Shown here: positions 25,799 to 34,042 of the stretch, one piece after another | Numbering within the stretch: position 1 is the first letter of the stretch | Layout of the letters: each line of letters opens with the position of its first letter | Assembly: GCF_019104725.1 (NCBI RefSeq) | Contig: NZ_JAHRXF010000005.1 | Span: 1 to 64,000 of the forward strand | Source of the DNA: Streptomyces corallincola | Lineage (GTDB): Bacteria; Actinomycetota; Actinomycetes; Streptomycetales; Streptomycetaceae | DNA length: 64,000 bases | Direction: 5' to 3' | Translations under genes and position numbers: made by a program | Notes under the pieces: generated by a model | What the model was told of the DNA's origin: nothing | Database searches by the model: none | Seen by the model: only the letters and a program-made list of their open reading frames with translations

Positions 25799-28189
25799 AT
25801 GCCGATCCCAGGTCGAACACGGGCCGGGGTGTTCGTCGCGTGGCTGCGCGCCCACGATCCCGACCTCGCCGCCACCCGCAGATCCGTGCGCACCGCTCTG
25901 GTCATGCCGTCGCTCTACGCCCTCTGCATCGAGGTGCTGCACTCCGTCACGATGGCCACCTTCGCCGCGTTCGGCTCGTTCGCCATGCTGCTGCTCGTGG
26001 AGTTCACCGGCCCCATGACCCAGCGGGTACGGGCCCATGTGGCGCTGACGGCCGCCTGGGTCGTGCTGATCTGCCTCGGGACCCTCGTCGCGGGACAGGC
26101 GTGGCTCGCCGTCGTCAGCATGGTCGTCATCGGTTTCCTCGTGCTGTTCTCCGGCGTGGTCAGCTCGGTGCTCGCCGGGGCCTCGACCCCCCTGCTGCTG
26201 GCCTTCGTGCTGCCGCTGACCGTCCCCGCACCGCTCTCCGCGCTGCCCCAGCGGCTCGCCGGGGTGGGGCTCGCCGCTGTCGTCGCGCTCGGCGCGATCA
26301 CCCTGCTGTGGCCGCGCCGGGCGAGCGATCCGTTGGCGGCGCCCGCCGCGCGGGCCTGCCGGGCGTTCGCCGGACATCTGCGGTTCCTGGCGGACGGCGG
26401 GGGCGACGGCGGTCCGGGCGGGCCCGCCGCCACCGCCGACGTGGCCGGTGCCGAGCTGCGCCGCGTCTTCGACGCCACCCCCTACCGCCCCACCGGCCTC
26501 GGCAGCGGCTCGCGTGCCCTGGTCCGGCTCATCGACGAACTCGCCTGGCTGCACGGCATGATCGACGACGACGCCGCCGCCTCGGCCGCCGCTCCCACCC
26601 GCATCCCCGCCGTGGACGACGCCCGGCACGCGGCGGCCCTCGTCCTGGACCGCGCCGCCGACCTGCTGGACCGCCCGCAGGCCGACCCCGAGCCGTTCGA
26701 CGCGGCCGTACGGGAGCTGCGGACCGCGATGGCTGCCCTGGACCGGGACGCGGCGGGCGGACTGCCGCTGCGCCCGCCCGCCGGAGCCGGGTCCGGCGGG
26801 CGCCCGGCCGACCTCATCGACGAGTGGGACCGCTCCTTCCGCGCCCACGAACTCTGCTTCGCCACCCTGCTCGTCGCCGGGGACGTGGACCGGATGGCGG
26901 CGGCCGAACGGCGCGGCTGGCGCGAGCGGCTGCTCGGCCACGACCCCGACACCCTCACCACCCCGCTGGCCTCCGCCCGGGAACGCGCCGCCTCGCACGC
27001 ACGGCCGCACTCGGTGTGGCTGCACAACAGCGTCCGGGGCGCCCTCACCCTGGGCCTCGCGGTCGCCGTCGTACGGGTCACCGGCGTGGCGCACTCCTTC
27101 TGGGTGCTGCTCGGCATCCTGGCCGTGCTCAGCTCCAGCGCCGTCACCACAGGTCAGCGGGCGCTGCGCGCGCTTGCCGGGACCGTCGCCGGTGCGCTGG
27201 TCGGCGTGGGGCTGCTGGAGGTGTTCGGCGCGCACGAGGGGGTGCTGTGGGCGATGCTCCCGCTGGCCATCCTGTGCGCGGGCATCGCCACGCCCGTCTC
27301 CTTCGCGGTCGGCCAGGCGAGCTTCTCCGTCATCCTGTGCCTGCTGTTCAACGTGGGTCAGCCGCTGAACCTCCAGGTCGCCGTCGCCCGCGTCGAGGAC
27401 ATCGCGCTCGGCTGCGCGGTCAGCCTGCTCGCCGCCCTCGCCTTCTGGCCGCGCGGCGCCGCCGGAGTCGTCCACCGGACGCTGGGGCAGGCGTACGTGG
27501 CCGCCGCCCGGTACCTGGACCGCGCGGTGCGGTACGGGGCGGTGCGGGGCGGGGTGGAAGAGACGGGCGGGGCGGGCAGGGCGGGTGTGGTGTCCGGGGC
27601 GGATGACGGCGTCCCGCACTCCCCCGTCCCGCACCGCCCCCTCCCGCACTCCCCCGCCCCCGCTCCCCCGCTGGAGGAGCGGCGGGAGGCGGCAGCGGCG
27701 GCGCGGCGGCTGGACGACGCGCTGCGGGGCTACCTCGTGGAGCGCGGTGCCGACAAGCTGCCGCTCGCCGACATCACCACCCTGGTCACCGGCGTCGCCG
27801 CCGTGCGCATGGCCGCCGACGCCATCTCCGGGATCTGGGAGCACCGGACCGTCAACCCGTCCGCCGGTGAGGAGACGCGCGCGCTGCTCGCCGTACGGTC
27901 CGCCGCCGACCGCATCACCGAGTGGTACGAGGAGTTGGCGGCGAGCCTGGACGGCGGGCGCCCGGTGCCGGTGCCGCTTCCCGCCATCGCCCACGTCGAG
28001 GCGATGCTCTCCCAACTGCTGAGCACCACCCCGGCCGCCCGCGACCCGCACGCCGGTACGGCCGTCCTCGTGCTGTGGACGGCCGACTACCTCAAGGCCA
28101 CCCGGCGCCTCCAGCCCAGCCTGACGGCGGCCCTGCGGTCCAAGGCGGAACGTTCCCGCGCGACGGGGACGCCGAGGGCGAGGCTGTGA
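25799..28189 (+). CDS. FUSC-family membrane transporter
   Basis: 796 aa from ATG 25799 (GGAGGTGGGG upstream). Two membrane blocks of ~6 helices (about 40-185 and 400-560), each followed by a soluble domain, the layout of fusaric-acid-resistance and aromatic-acid exporters such as AaeB. The second soluble domain is interrupted by a Pro/His linker near 27600-27660 (PHSPVPHRPLPHSPAPAPP). It shares a control region with the SnoaL-TetR operon, so the TetR may control it. Exports small acids or aromatic toxins; exact substrate unknown. Confidence 0.87.
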   Translation: MPIPGRTRAGVFVAWLRAHDPDLAATRRSVRTALVMPSLYALCIEVLHSVTMATFAAFGSFAMLLLVEFTGPMTQRVRAHVALTAAWVVLICLGTLVAGQAWLAVVSMVVIGFLVLFSGVVSSVLAGASTPLLLAFVLPLTVPAPLSALPQRLAGVGLAAVVALGAITLLWPRRASDPLAAPAARACRAFAGHLRFLADGGGDGGPGGPAATADVAGAELRRVFDATPYRPTGLGSGSRALVRLIDELAWLHGMIDDDAAASAAAPTRIPAVDDARHAAALVLDRAADLLDRPQADPEPFDAAVRELRTAMAALDRDAAGGLPLRPPAGAGSGGRPADLIDEWDRSFRAHELCFATLLVAGDVDRMAAAERRGWRERLLGHDPDTLTTPLASARERAASHARPHSVWLHNSVRGALTLGLAVAVVRVTGVAHSFWVLLGILAVLSSSAVTTGQRALRALAGTVAGALVGVGLLEVFGAHEGVLWAMLPLAILCAGIATPVSFAVGQASFSVILCLLFNVGQPLNLQVAVARVEDIALGCAVSLLAALAFWPRGAAGVVHRTLGQAYVAAARYLDRAVRYGAVRGGVEETGGAGRAGVVSGADDGVPHSPVPHRPLPHSPAPAPPLEERREAAAAARRLDDALRGYLVERGADKLPLADITTLVTGVAAVRMAADAISGIWEHRTVNPSAGEETRALLAVRSAADRITEWYEELAASLDGGRPVPVPLPAIAHVEAMLSQLLSTTPAARDPHAGTAVLVLWTADYLKATRRLQPSLTAALRSKAERSRATGTPRARL

Positions 28190-28257
28190 GACGCGGGCGC
28201 GTGGGCAGGGGTGCGACGGGGGAGCGCGTCGGGGCGTACATGAGGCGTCAGGGCGTA

Positions 28258-28303
28258 CGTGAGGGAGGGGCGCGTCGTGTATTTCGCGCGCCCCTCCCTC
28301 ACG
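28258..28303. terminator. Bidirectional terminator, 17-bp perfect stem
   Basis: CGTGAGGGAGGGGCGCG at 28258-28274 pairs exactly with 28287-28303 around a 12-base loop, between the convergent FUSC and XdhC genes. Confidence 0.85.
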
Positions 28304-28312
28304 AGCCGTTCT

Positions 28313-29434
28313 CTAGGCCACCGGCGCCAGTGCCCTGTTCGTCCTGTTGTGCACCGGGCCCTCCAGCTGGCGCAGCGGCAGGCCGGTGGCGCCGTTCCGG
28401 CGGGCGACCACCTCGGCCATGATGGACAGCGCGGTCTCCTCGGGGGTGTGCGCGCCGAGGTCGAGGCCGATCGGCGAGTGCAGCCGGTCGAGCTGGTCCG
28501 GGCCGACGCCCGCCTCCATCAGCATCCGCAGCCGCTGCTCATGGGTACGGCGCGAGCCCATCGCGCCGATGTAGCCCAGCGGCATCCGCAACGCCCTGGT
28601 CAGCAGCGGTACGTCGAACTTGGCGTCATGGGTGAGCACGCACACCACCGTGCGGGGGTCGGTCGGTGTCGCCGCGAGGTACCGGTGCGGCCAGTCCACG
28701 ACCACCTCGTCGGCTCCGGGGAACCGCGCCGGGGTGGCGAACACCGGCCGGGCGTCGCACACCGTCACCCGGTACCCGAGCAGACCGCCCACGCGGGCCA
28801 GCGCGGCGGCGAAGTCGATCGCCCCGAAGATCAGCAGCCGGGGTGCCGTGGTGTGCGACTCCACCAGCAGCGTCACCGTCTCGTCGCCGCACAGATGATG
28901 GACCAGCCCGGTGACACCCGCGCTGAGCAGGGCGCCCGCCTCGTGCGCGGCCCAGCGGTCGAGGTCGCCGCCGTCCAGCGTGCCGACCGCCTCCCCCGCC
29001 GACCGGACCAGCATGGCCCGGCCCAGCAGGTGCGCGGGGCCGGAGACCACGCGGGTCAGGGCGACGGACTCCCCCACGGAGGCCGCCGCGAGCGCCGCCG
29101 CGATCTCCGGCTGTTCGCCCGGAACCACCTTCTGTACGAAGACGTCCAGTGCCCCGCCGCAGGTCAGGCCCACGGCGAACGCGTCGTCCTCGCTGTACCC
29201 GAAGTGTTCGAGGGACGACTCGCGTCCCGCCAGCACCTCCTGGCACAGTTCGTAGACCGCGCCCTCGACGCAGCCGCCGGAGACGCTGCCGACCGCGTTG
29301 CCGGAGACGTCCACGGCCATCGCGGCGCCCGCCGGGCGTGGCGCGCTGCCGCTGGTCGTCACGACGGTGGCGACGGCGAACGGTTCGGTTCGCACGCTCC
29401 ATTCGTGCAGTGCCTCGGCTGCGATGTCCAGCAC
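28313..29434 (-). CDS. XdhC/CoxI-family molybdenum cofactor maturation factor
   Basis: 373 aa from GTG 29434 after GGAGG. N-terminal XdhC_CoxI domain (VVTTSGSAPRPAGAAMAV, GSVSGGCVEGAV, CGGALDVFV) and C-terminal NAD(P)-like Rossmann domain (LLIFGAIDFAAALARVGGLLGYRVTVCDARPVFA, then GYIGAMGSRRT). Family members bind Mo-cofactor, equip it with the terminal sulfido ligand and insert it into xanthine-dehydrogenase-type enzymes. It is the last gene of the molybdenum enzyme operon, as PaoD is in E. coli. Confidence 0.9.
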   Translation of the reverse strand: MLDIAAEALHEWSVRTEPFAVATVVTTSGSAPRPAGAAMAVDVSGNAVGSVSGGCVEGAVYELCQEVLAGRESSLEHFGYSEDDAFAVGLTCGGALDVFVQKVVPGEQPEIAAALAAASVGESVALTRVVSGPAHLLGRAMLVRSAGEAVGTLDGGDLDRWAAHEAGALLSAGVTGLVHHLCGDETVTLLVESHTTAPRLLIFGAIDFAAALARVGGLLGYRVTVCDARPVFATPARFPGADEVVVDWPHRYLAATPTDPRTVVCVLTHDAKFDVPLLTRALRMPLGYIGAMGSRRTHEQRLRMLMEAGVGPDQLDRLHSPIGLDLGAHTPEETALSIMAEVVARRNGATGLPLRQLEGPVHNRTNRALAPVA

Positions 29435-29477
29435 CGTTTCCTCCGGGGGTGGCTCTGGTGGTCCGGCCGGGCCGGAC

Positions 29478-31673
29478 TCACATACGGGGGTCGAGAAGCT
29501 TCTCGGGAGTGATCGGAAGGTCCCGCACCCGACGCCCCGTCGCGTCGAACACGGCGTTGGCGACGGCCGCCGCGATACCCGTCGCGGACAGCTCGCCCAC
29601 ACCCTTGGCGCCGAGCGGCCCGACATGCGGGTCGAACTCGTCCACGAAGGACATGTCGATGTGCGGCGGGATGTCGGCGTTGACCGGCAGCGGCACCCCG
29701 GCGAGGTCCTGGGACAGCCAGCGGCCCAGGTTGGGTTCGAAGTGACTGGCCTCCATCGCGGCCATGCCCCAGCCCCACACCAGTCCGCCGATCATCTGGG
29801 AGCGCGCGGTGCGCTCGTTGACGACCGCGCCCACGCTGTAGACACCGGTCGCCCGGCGCAGCCGCAGCAGCCCGAGGTCCGGATCGACGCCCACCTCGAT
29901 GAACATCGCGCCGAACGTCCGGGTGGACATACCGGGCGCCCCCGCGTCGGCGGACGCGCCGTTCGGCAGCACCATCGCGCCGTCGCCGATCACCTCGTCC
30001 AGCCGGGCCGCGCGCAGGATGTCCGCGTAGGGCCTGCGGTGGTCGCGCCAGGTCAGGGCGCCGTCGTCGGCCCGCACCTCCTCGGCCGGCCAGGACATGA
30101 CGTCGGCCAGCCGCCGCAGCACGTCACCGGCGGCCAGGTGCACCGCCGTGCCCATCGCGATCGTGGTGCCGGACCCGTACGTCGGTCCCGCGTACGGCAG
30201 TTCGCTGTCTCCGGAGACGCCCTGGACGGAGCGGATGTCCAGGCCCAGGGTCTGGGCGGCGATCTGCGGGAAGATCGTGGTGGAGCCCGCGCCGATGTCG
30301 GTGTAGCCCGCCTCGACCTTCACACTGCCGTCCGCCCGCAGCCGCACCCGCGCGTTGGACGTGAACCGGAACTGGCCCTGGGTGCAGTCGGCCATGCCGC
30401 AGCCGATCAGCCAGTGTCCGTCCCGCGTGCCGCCCTTGGGCCTGTCCCACCAGCCGAACCGGCGGGCGCCCTCCTCGTACGCCTCGCGGAGCTTCTTCGA
30501 GGACCAGGGGGTGCCGTCGGCCGGGGAGACCTCGGCGTAGTTGGTCAGGCGCAGCGTCAGCGGGTCCACGGACAGGGTGTGCGCCAGCTCGTCCATCGCG
30601 GAGCCGAGCGCCCAGGTGCCGGGGCCGTCGATCGGGGAGCGCATGAACGACGACAGGTTGACGTTGCCGCGCCGCACCCGCTGGCTGGTGGAGATGTTCG
30701 GGACGTCGTACAGCGCCTTGGAGGGCGCCGAGCCGAACTCGACGTAGTCGTCGGTGAGGGCGGTGACGTTGTCCACCTCGTGCACGATCGCCTGGAGCTC
30801 GCCGCTCTCGTTCGCGCCCAGCTCGACGCGGTGCTCCATCAGCGGCTGGTAGCCGACGATCGAGTACATGTCCTGCCGGGTCAGTACCAGCTTCACCGGG
30901 CGATCGACCGCCTTCGCGGCCTGCGAGGCGAGGATCTCGTGCGGCCAGATGAACGCCTTGGTGCCGAAACCGCCGCCGGTGTGCGGGTTGATCACGCGCA
31001 CCTTGTCGGAGGCGAGTCCGAACACGGCGGCCAGCGTGTCCCGCACCGCGTACACGTGCTGCACCGAGTCGTGCACGGTCAGCCGCCCGTCGTGCCACTC
31101 GGCGAGGATCGCGCTCGGCTCCATCGGATTGCCGTGCCGGGAGGGCTGCGTGTACGTGCCCGAGGCGCGTACCGGCGACCCGGCGAGCGCGCCGGCCGCG
31201 TCGCCCTTGCGGAACTCGTGGGCGTCGAGCATGCCGTAACCGCTGTCCGGGGACGGGGTGACGGCCAGTGCGGTGTCCGGGTTGACGAACGGCTGCCGGT
31301 CGTAGCTGACCCGTACGCGGGTCGCCGCGCCCTCGGCGGCCTCCAGGGAGTCGGCCAGGACCATCGCCACCGGCTGGCCCCAGTAGTGGATCTCGTCGTT
31401 CTGCATCGGCAGGAAACGCGTGGCCAGCGGGGGGCTGGGCAGCCCGGCGAACGCCTCGTGCACGGTCGGCAGCCCGGTCAGCACATGGACGACGCCCGGC
31501 TCGGCCTCCGCCTCGGCGGTGTCGTAGCCGGTGACCCGGCCCGCCGTGACCGACGAGCCGACCAGCACCGCGTAGAGCTGGCCCTCGGCGTTGTAGTCGG
31601 CCGCGTAGGTCGCCGCGCCGGTGACCTTGGCGGGGCCGTCCTGCCGCGTGATGCCGTAGGTGCCGCTCATCAT
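29478..31673 (-). CDS. Molybdopterin-binding subunit of PaoABC-like aldehyde oxidoreductase
   Basis: 731 aa from ATG 31673, overlapping the FAD-subunit stop (ATGATG; the second ATG is also possible). Aldehyde oxidase/xanthine dehydrogenase large-subunit domains: N-terminal AOX domain (KVTGAATYAADY), Mo-cofactor loops GGGFGTKAF and YGSGTTIAMGT, and the catalytic Glu in GVGELSATG near the C-terminus. The MRSPIDGPGTWALGSAMDELA region matches YagR/PaoC rather than true xanthine dehydrogenase. It oxidises aldehydes, probably aromatic, to acids. No Tat signal is seen on any subunit, so it is probably cytoplasmic. Confidence 0.9.
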   Translation of the reverse strand: MMSGTYGITRQDGPAKVTGAATYAADYNAEGQLYAVLVGSSVTAGRVTGYDTAEAEAEPGVVHVLTGLPTVHEAFAGLPSPPLATRFLPMQNDEIHYWGQPVAMVLADSLEAAEGAATRVRVSYDRQPFVNPDTALAVTPSPDSGYGMLDAHEFRKGDAAGALAGSPVRASGTYTQPSRHGNPMEPSAILAEWHDGRLTVHDSVQHVYAVRDTLAAVFGLASDKVRVINPHTGGGFGTKAFIWPHEILASQAAKAVDRPVKLVLTRQDMYSIVGYQPLMEHRVELGANESGELQAIVHEVDNVTALTDDYVEFGSAPSKALYDVPNISTSQRVRRGNVNLSSFMRSPIDGPGTWALGSAMDELAHTLSVDPLTLRLTNYAEVSPADGTPWSSKKLREAYEEGARRFGWWDRPKGGTRDGHWLIGCGMADCTQGQFRFTSNARVRLRADGSVKVEAGYTDIGAGSTTIFPQIAAQTLGLDIRSVQGVSGDSELPYAGPTYGSGTTIAMGTAVHLAAGDVLRRLADVMSWPAEEVRADDGALTWRDHRRPYADILRAARLDEVIGDGAMVLPNGASADAGAPGMSTRTFGAMFIEVGVDPDLGLLRLRRATGVYSVGAVVNERTARSQMIGGLVWGWGMAAMEASHFEPNLGRWLSQDLAGVPLPVNADIPPHIDMSFVDEFDPHVGPLGAKGVGELSATGIAAAVANAVFDATGRRVRDLPITPEKLLDPRM

Positions 31674-32653
31674 GCCTCCAGGGCCAGTTCGAGGGCGCGC
31701 AGCGCGGTGTTGCGGGCGAGCGGGATCTTGTACGCGTTCGAGGACAGCGGGCGGGCCGCGGAGAACCCGGAGGTGACCGCGTCGCGCACCTCGGGGCTGC
31801 CCGGCGTGAGCCCGACGAGGGCCGCCTCCGCGTCGTACAGCCGCCAGGGGCGCAGCGCGACCGAGCCGAGCGCGACGCGGGCGCGGGAGATCACCCCGTC
31901 GGTGACCTCGACCGCCGCTGCGGCCGACACCAGCGCGTACTCGTAGCTCTGCCGTTCGCGCACCTTCACGTACGCGGAACGGGGCGCGGGGGCGCCGAGC
32001 TCGATGCCGGTGATCAGCTCGCCGGGGCGCAGCACGTTGTGCGCGGCCGGGTCCACGTCGGGCAGGGTGTGGAACTCGGTGGCCGGGATGCGCCGTCCGC
32101 CGTCCCCGTGCTCGGTGATGATCTCCGCGTCCAGGCAGGCCAGCGCCACAGCCGGGTCGGAGGGCTGGACGGCGACACAGTCCTCGGTCCAGCCGAAGAT
32201 GGCGAACCGCTCGCTGTTCGCGCCGTGCAGCGCCGCGCAACCCGAGCCGGGGACCCGCTTGTTGCAGGCGACCGGCCCGTTGGAGCGGAAGTACGGGCAG
32301 CGCACCCGCTGCACCGGGTTGCCGCCGATGGTCGCCAGGTTCCGCAACTGGGCGGAGGCGGCCTTCAGGATGGCCTGCGAGAACACCGGGTACGCCGTCT
32401 CGACGCGGGCGTCCTGCGCCACGTCGTTCAGCCGGGCCAGCGCGCCGATGCGCAGGCCGCCGTCCTCGGTCGGGGTGATCTCGTGCAGCTCGGGCAGCCG
32501 CCCGATGTCCACCAGGCGGCTCGGGGTCTCGATGCCGATGCGGGCCCAGTTGAGCAGTTCGGTGCCGCCCGCGAGGAACATCGTGTTGTCGGTGCGGGCG
32601 CTGTCGAGGGCGCCGGGGAGGGTCTCGGCGCGGACGTAGGTGAACGGTCGCAT
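31670..32653 (-). CDS. FAD/[4Fe-4S] subunit of PaoABC-like aldehyde oxidoreductase
   Basis: 327 aa. FAD-binding CO-dehydrogenase M-type fold: FLAGGTELLNWARIG for FAD and LRNLATIGGNPVQ. After this comes a cysteine cluster (RCPYFRSNGPVACNKRVPGSGCAALHG; four Cys including RC at its start) that in E. coli PaoB holds an extra [4Fe-4S] cluster missing from ordinary XdhB. It transfers electrons from the 2Fe-2S subunit to FAD. The C-terminus is a CO_deh_flav_C domain. One base separates it from the 2Fe-2S gene. Confidence 0.9.
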   Translation of the reverse strand: MRPFTYVRAETLPGALDSARTDNTMFLAGGTELLNWARIGIETPSRLVDIGRLPELHEITPTEDGGLRIGALARLNDVAQDARVETAYPVFSQAILKAASAQLRNLATIGGNPVQRVRCPYFRSNGPVACNKRVPGSGCAALHGANSERFAIFGWTEDCVAVQPSDPAVALACLDAEIITEHGDGGRRIPATEFHTLPDVDPAAHNVLRPGELITGIELGAPAPRSAYVKVRERQSYEYALVSAAAAVEVTDGVISRARVALGSVALRPWRLYDAEAALVGLTPGSPEVRDAVTSGFSAARPLSSNAYKIPLARNTALRALELALEA

Positions 32654-32654
32654 G

Positions 32655-33278
32655 TCAGCGCCTCTTTCCGGTCGCGGAGGCGGTGACGGTCGCCGGGGTG
32701 GGGGCGGGGGGACGCCCGTCGGTGGAGGCCGGGGTACGGCCGGATGCTCCCGCCGGGGCCTCGTCCGAGGCCGACACCGGAGCCGCGTCCGAGGCGGTGG
32801 CCGCCGCTGCGGCTTCCACGGCGGCGGCGATCTGCGGATAGGCCGAGCAACGGCAGATGTTGCCGCTCATCCACTCGCGGATCTCTTCGTTGGACCCGGT
32901 GTGACCCTCGCGGATGCAGCAGACGGCCGACATGATCTGACCGGGGGTGCAGAAACCGCACTGGAAGGCGTCCGCCTCGATGAACGCGCGCTGCACGGGA
33001 TGCAGTTCGCCGTCCGTGGCGAGTCCCTCGACGGTCGTGACCTCACGGCCGTCCGCGCTCGCGGCCAGCACCAGGCACGCGTTCACCCGGCGGCCGTCGA
33101 GATGCACGGTGCAGGCTCCGCATTCGCCGCGATTGCACCCCTTTTTCGCTCCAGTGAGCCGCAAACGCTCCCGCAGGAGATCGAGAAGAGTGGTGCGCAC
33201 ATCGCATGTCACCTGCGACTGCGCCCCGTTGACCTGCAAGGTCACCGTGATTTCGGGGGTGGGGCTCTCGTCCGGCAT
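32655..33278 (-). CDS. [2Fe-2S] subunit of PaoABC-like aldehyde oxidoreductase
   Basis: 207 aa from ATG 33278 after AGGAG; an upstream in-frame start at 33311 has no ribosome binding site. Plant-type ferredoxin cluster CNRGECGAC...C and the second cluster CGFC...CRC of molybdenum hydroxylases. Core is ~160 residues. The last ~45 are a low-complexity Ala/Pro/Ser/Thr tail absent from PaoA, probably a disordered streptomycete addition. The twin-arginine signal present on E. coli PaoA is lacking. First gene of a four-gene operon. Confidence 0.9.
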   Translation of the reverse strand: MPDESPTPEITVTLQVNGAQSQVTCDVRTTLLDLLRERLRLTGAKKGCNRGECGACTVHLDGRRVNACLVLAASADGREVTTVEGLATDGELHPVQRAFIEADAFQCGFCTPGQIMSAVCCIREGHTGSNEEIREWMSGNICRCSAYPQIAAAVEAAAAATASDAAPVSASDEAPAGASGRTPASTDGRPPAPTPATVTASATGKRR

Positions 33279-33591
33279 GTGCTTCGCTCCTGTGGAGGGC
33301 GTGGCGGCCAATCTTTCGAAGGCGAAAGGAAGTTACTTTCCGTAAGGAATGAGTAGCATGCGCATACTATGCACTATGCCGGATTTATTCCTTATCGGCG
33401 GTTCGGGCGCGAAAGGATTCCGCGCTCGGTGCCGCCAGGGAATGAGTTCCTGTGTGCCGCACCAGCCTGGCGTGGACGGCCGGGGAGGGCATCAGTCAAG
33501 TGACTGGCCGCGGCTACTGCCCCGGTGGGGGCACCGGTGCGGCACCGGTCGGTGCGGTGGGAACGTGATCGCCGGTGATTGGTCGCCTGCT
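33279..33591. promoter_or_regulatory. Control region upstream of the molybdenum enzyme operon
   Basis: A lower-GC stretch (about 33305-33400) contains AGTAGCATGC-GCATACTATGC-ACTATGCC, with overlapping GCATAGT direct and inverted elements at ~33353-33380, suitable for a transcription factor. No regulator gene is adjacent. The rest shows nothing. Confidence 0.4.
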
Positions 33592-34030
33592 GGATCGGTC
33601 GCTTCGGTCGCTGTTCGGGTTCTGGTCGATGACTGTTCCCCGGGCTTTTCTGTTCGGTCGCTGACCACATCCGGTTTCGGTCGCTGTCCGGTCGCTGTCC
33701 GGTCGCTGCTGGGGCGCTGCTCGGTCGCTGTCCGGCCCGTCGTTCGGTGGCCGCCGGGGGTGGCGCACGCGGGGGCGCGCGTGCGCGTATAGGCGTGCGT
33801 GGGGGTGCGCGTCGTGTGGGACTTTGAGTCGCTTGAGTCGCTCGGTCCTGGTGGCGCACCGCTGACCTGCGGTTTTCCGGGTGGTGGCGGAGATGTGTGG
33901 AGATTCTGTTCAGTCGCTCGGTCTCGTGGGCGCCGACGGTCAAGGTAAGGAAGATGCCCTATGCATCTGGTTGATCCGGGTCTTCATCGCTTCGCTACGC
34001 TGTGCTCTCCGCTGAGTCGCTTGAGTCGCT
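33592..34030. repeat. Iteron field, candidate replication origin 2
   Basis: Repeated CGGTCGCTG elements (33596, 33605, 33655, 33678, 33688, 33699, 33722), then GAGTCGCTTGAGTCGCT at 33825-33841, CAGTCGCTCGG at 33911-33921 and GAGTCGCTTGAGTCGCT again at 34014-34030, ending 12 bp before the helicase start. The AGTCGCT core equals that of the module 1 iterons. No perfect DnaA box was found here. The AT-rich zone is weaker (around 33940-33990). Probably a diverged or decayed origin, or operator copies. Confidence 0.7.
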
Positions 34031-34042
34031 GATGGGAGACGC

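Noticed and set aside
29478..32240. 920-codon version of the molybdopterin subunit
   Set aside because: The extra N-terminus is an alternate frame of the FAD subunit; the ATGA overlap at 31673 defines the start.
33349..33792. 147-codon frame upstream of module 2
   Set aside because: Runs through the iteron field with low-complexity Val/Arg/Gly/Ser sequence; no start signal.
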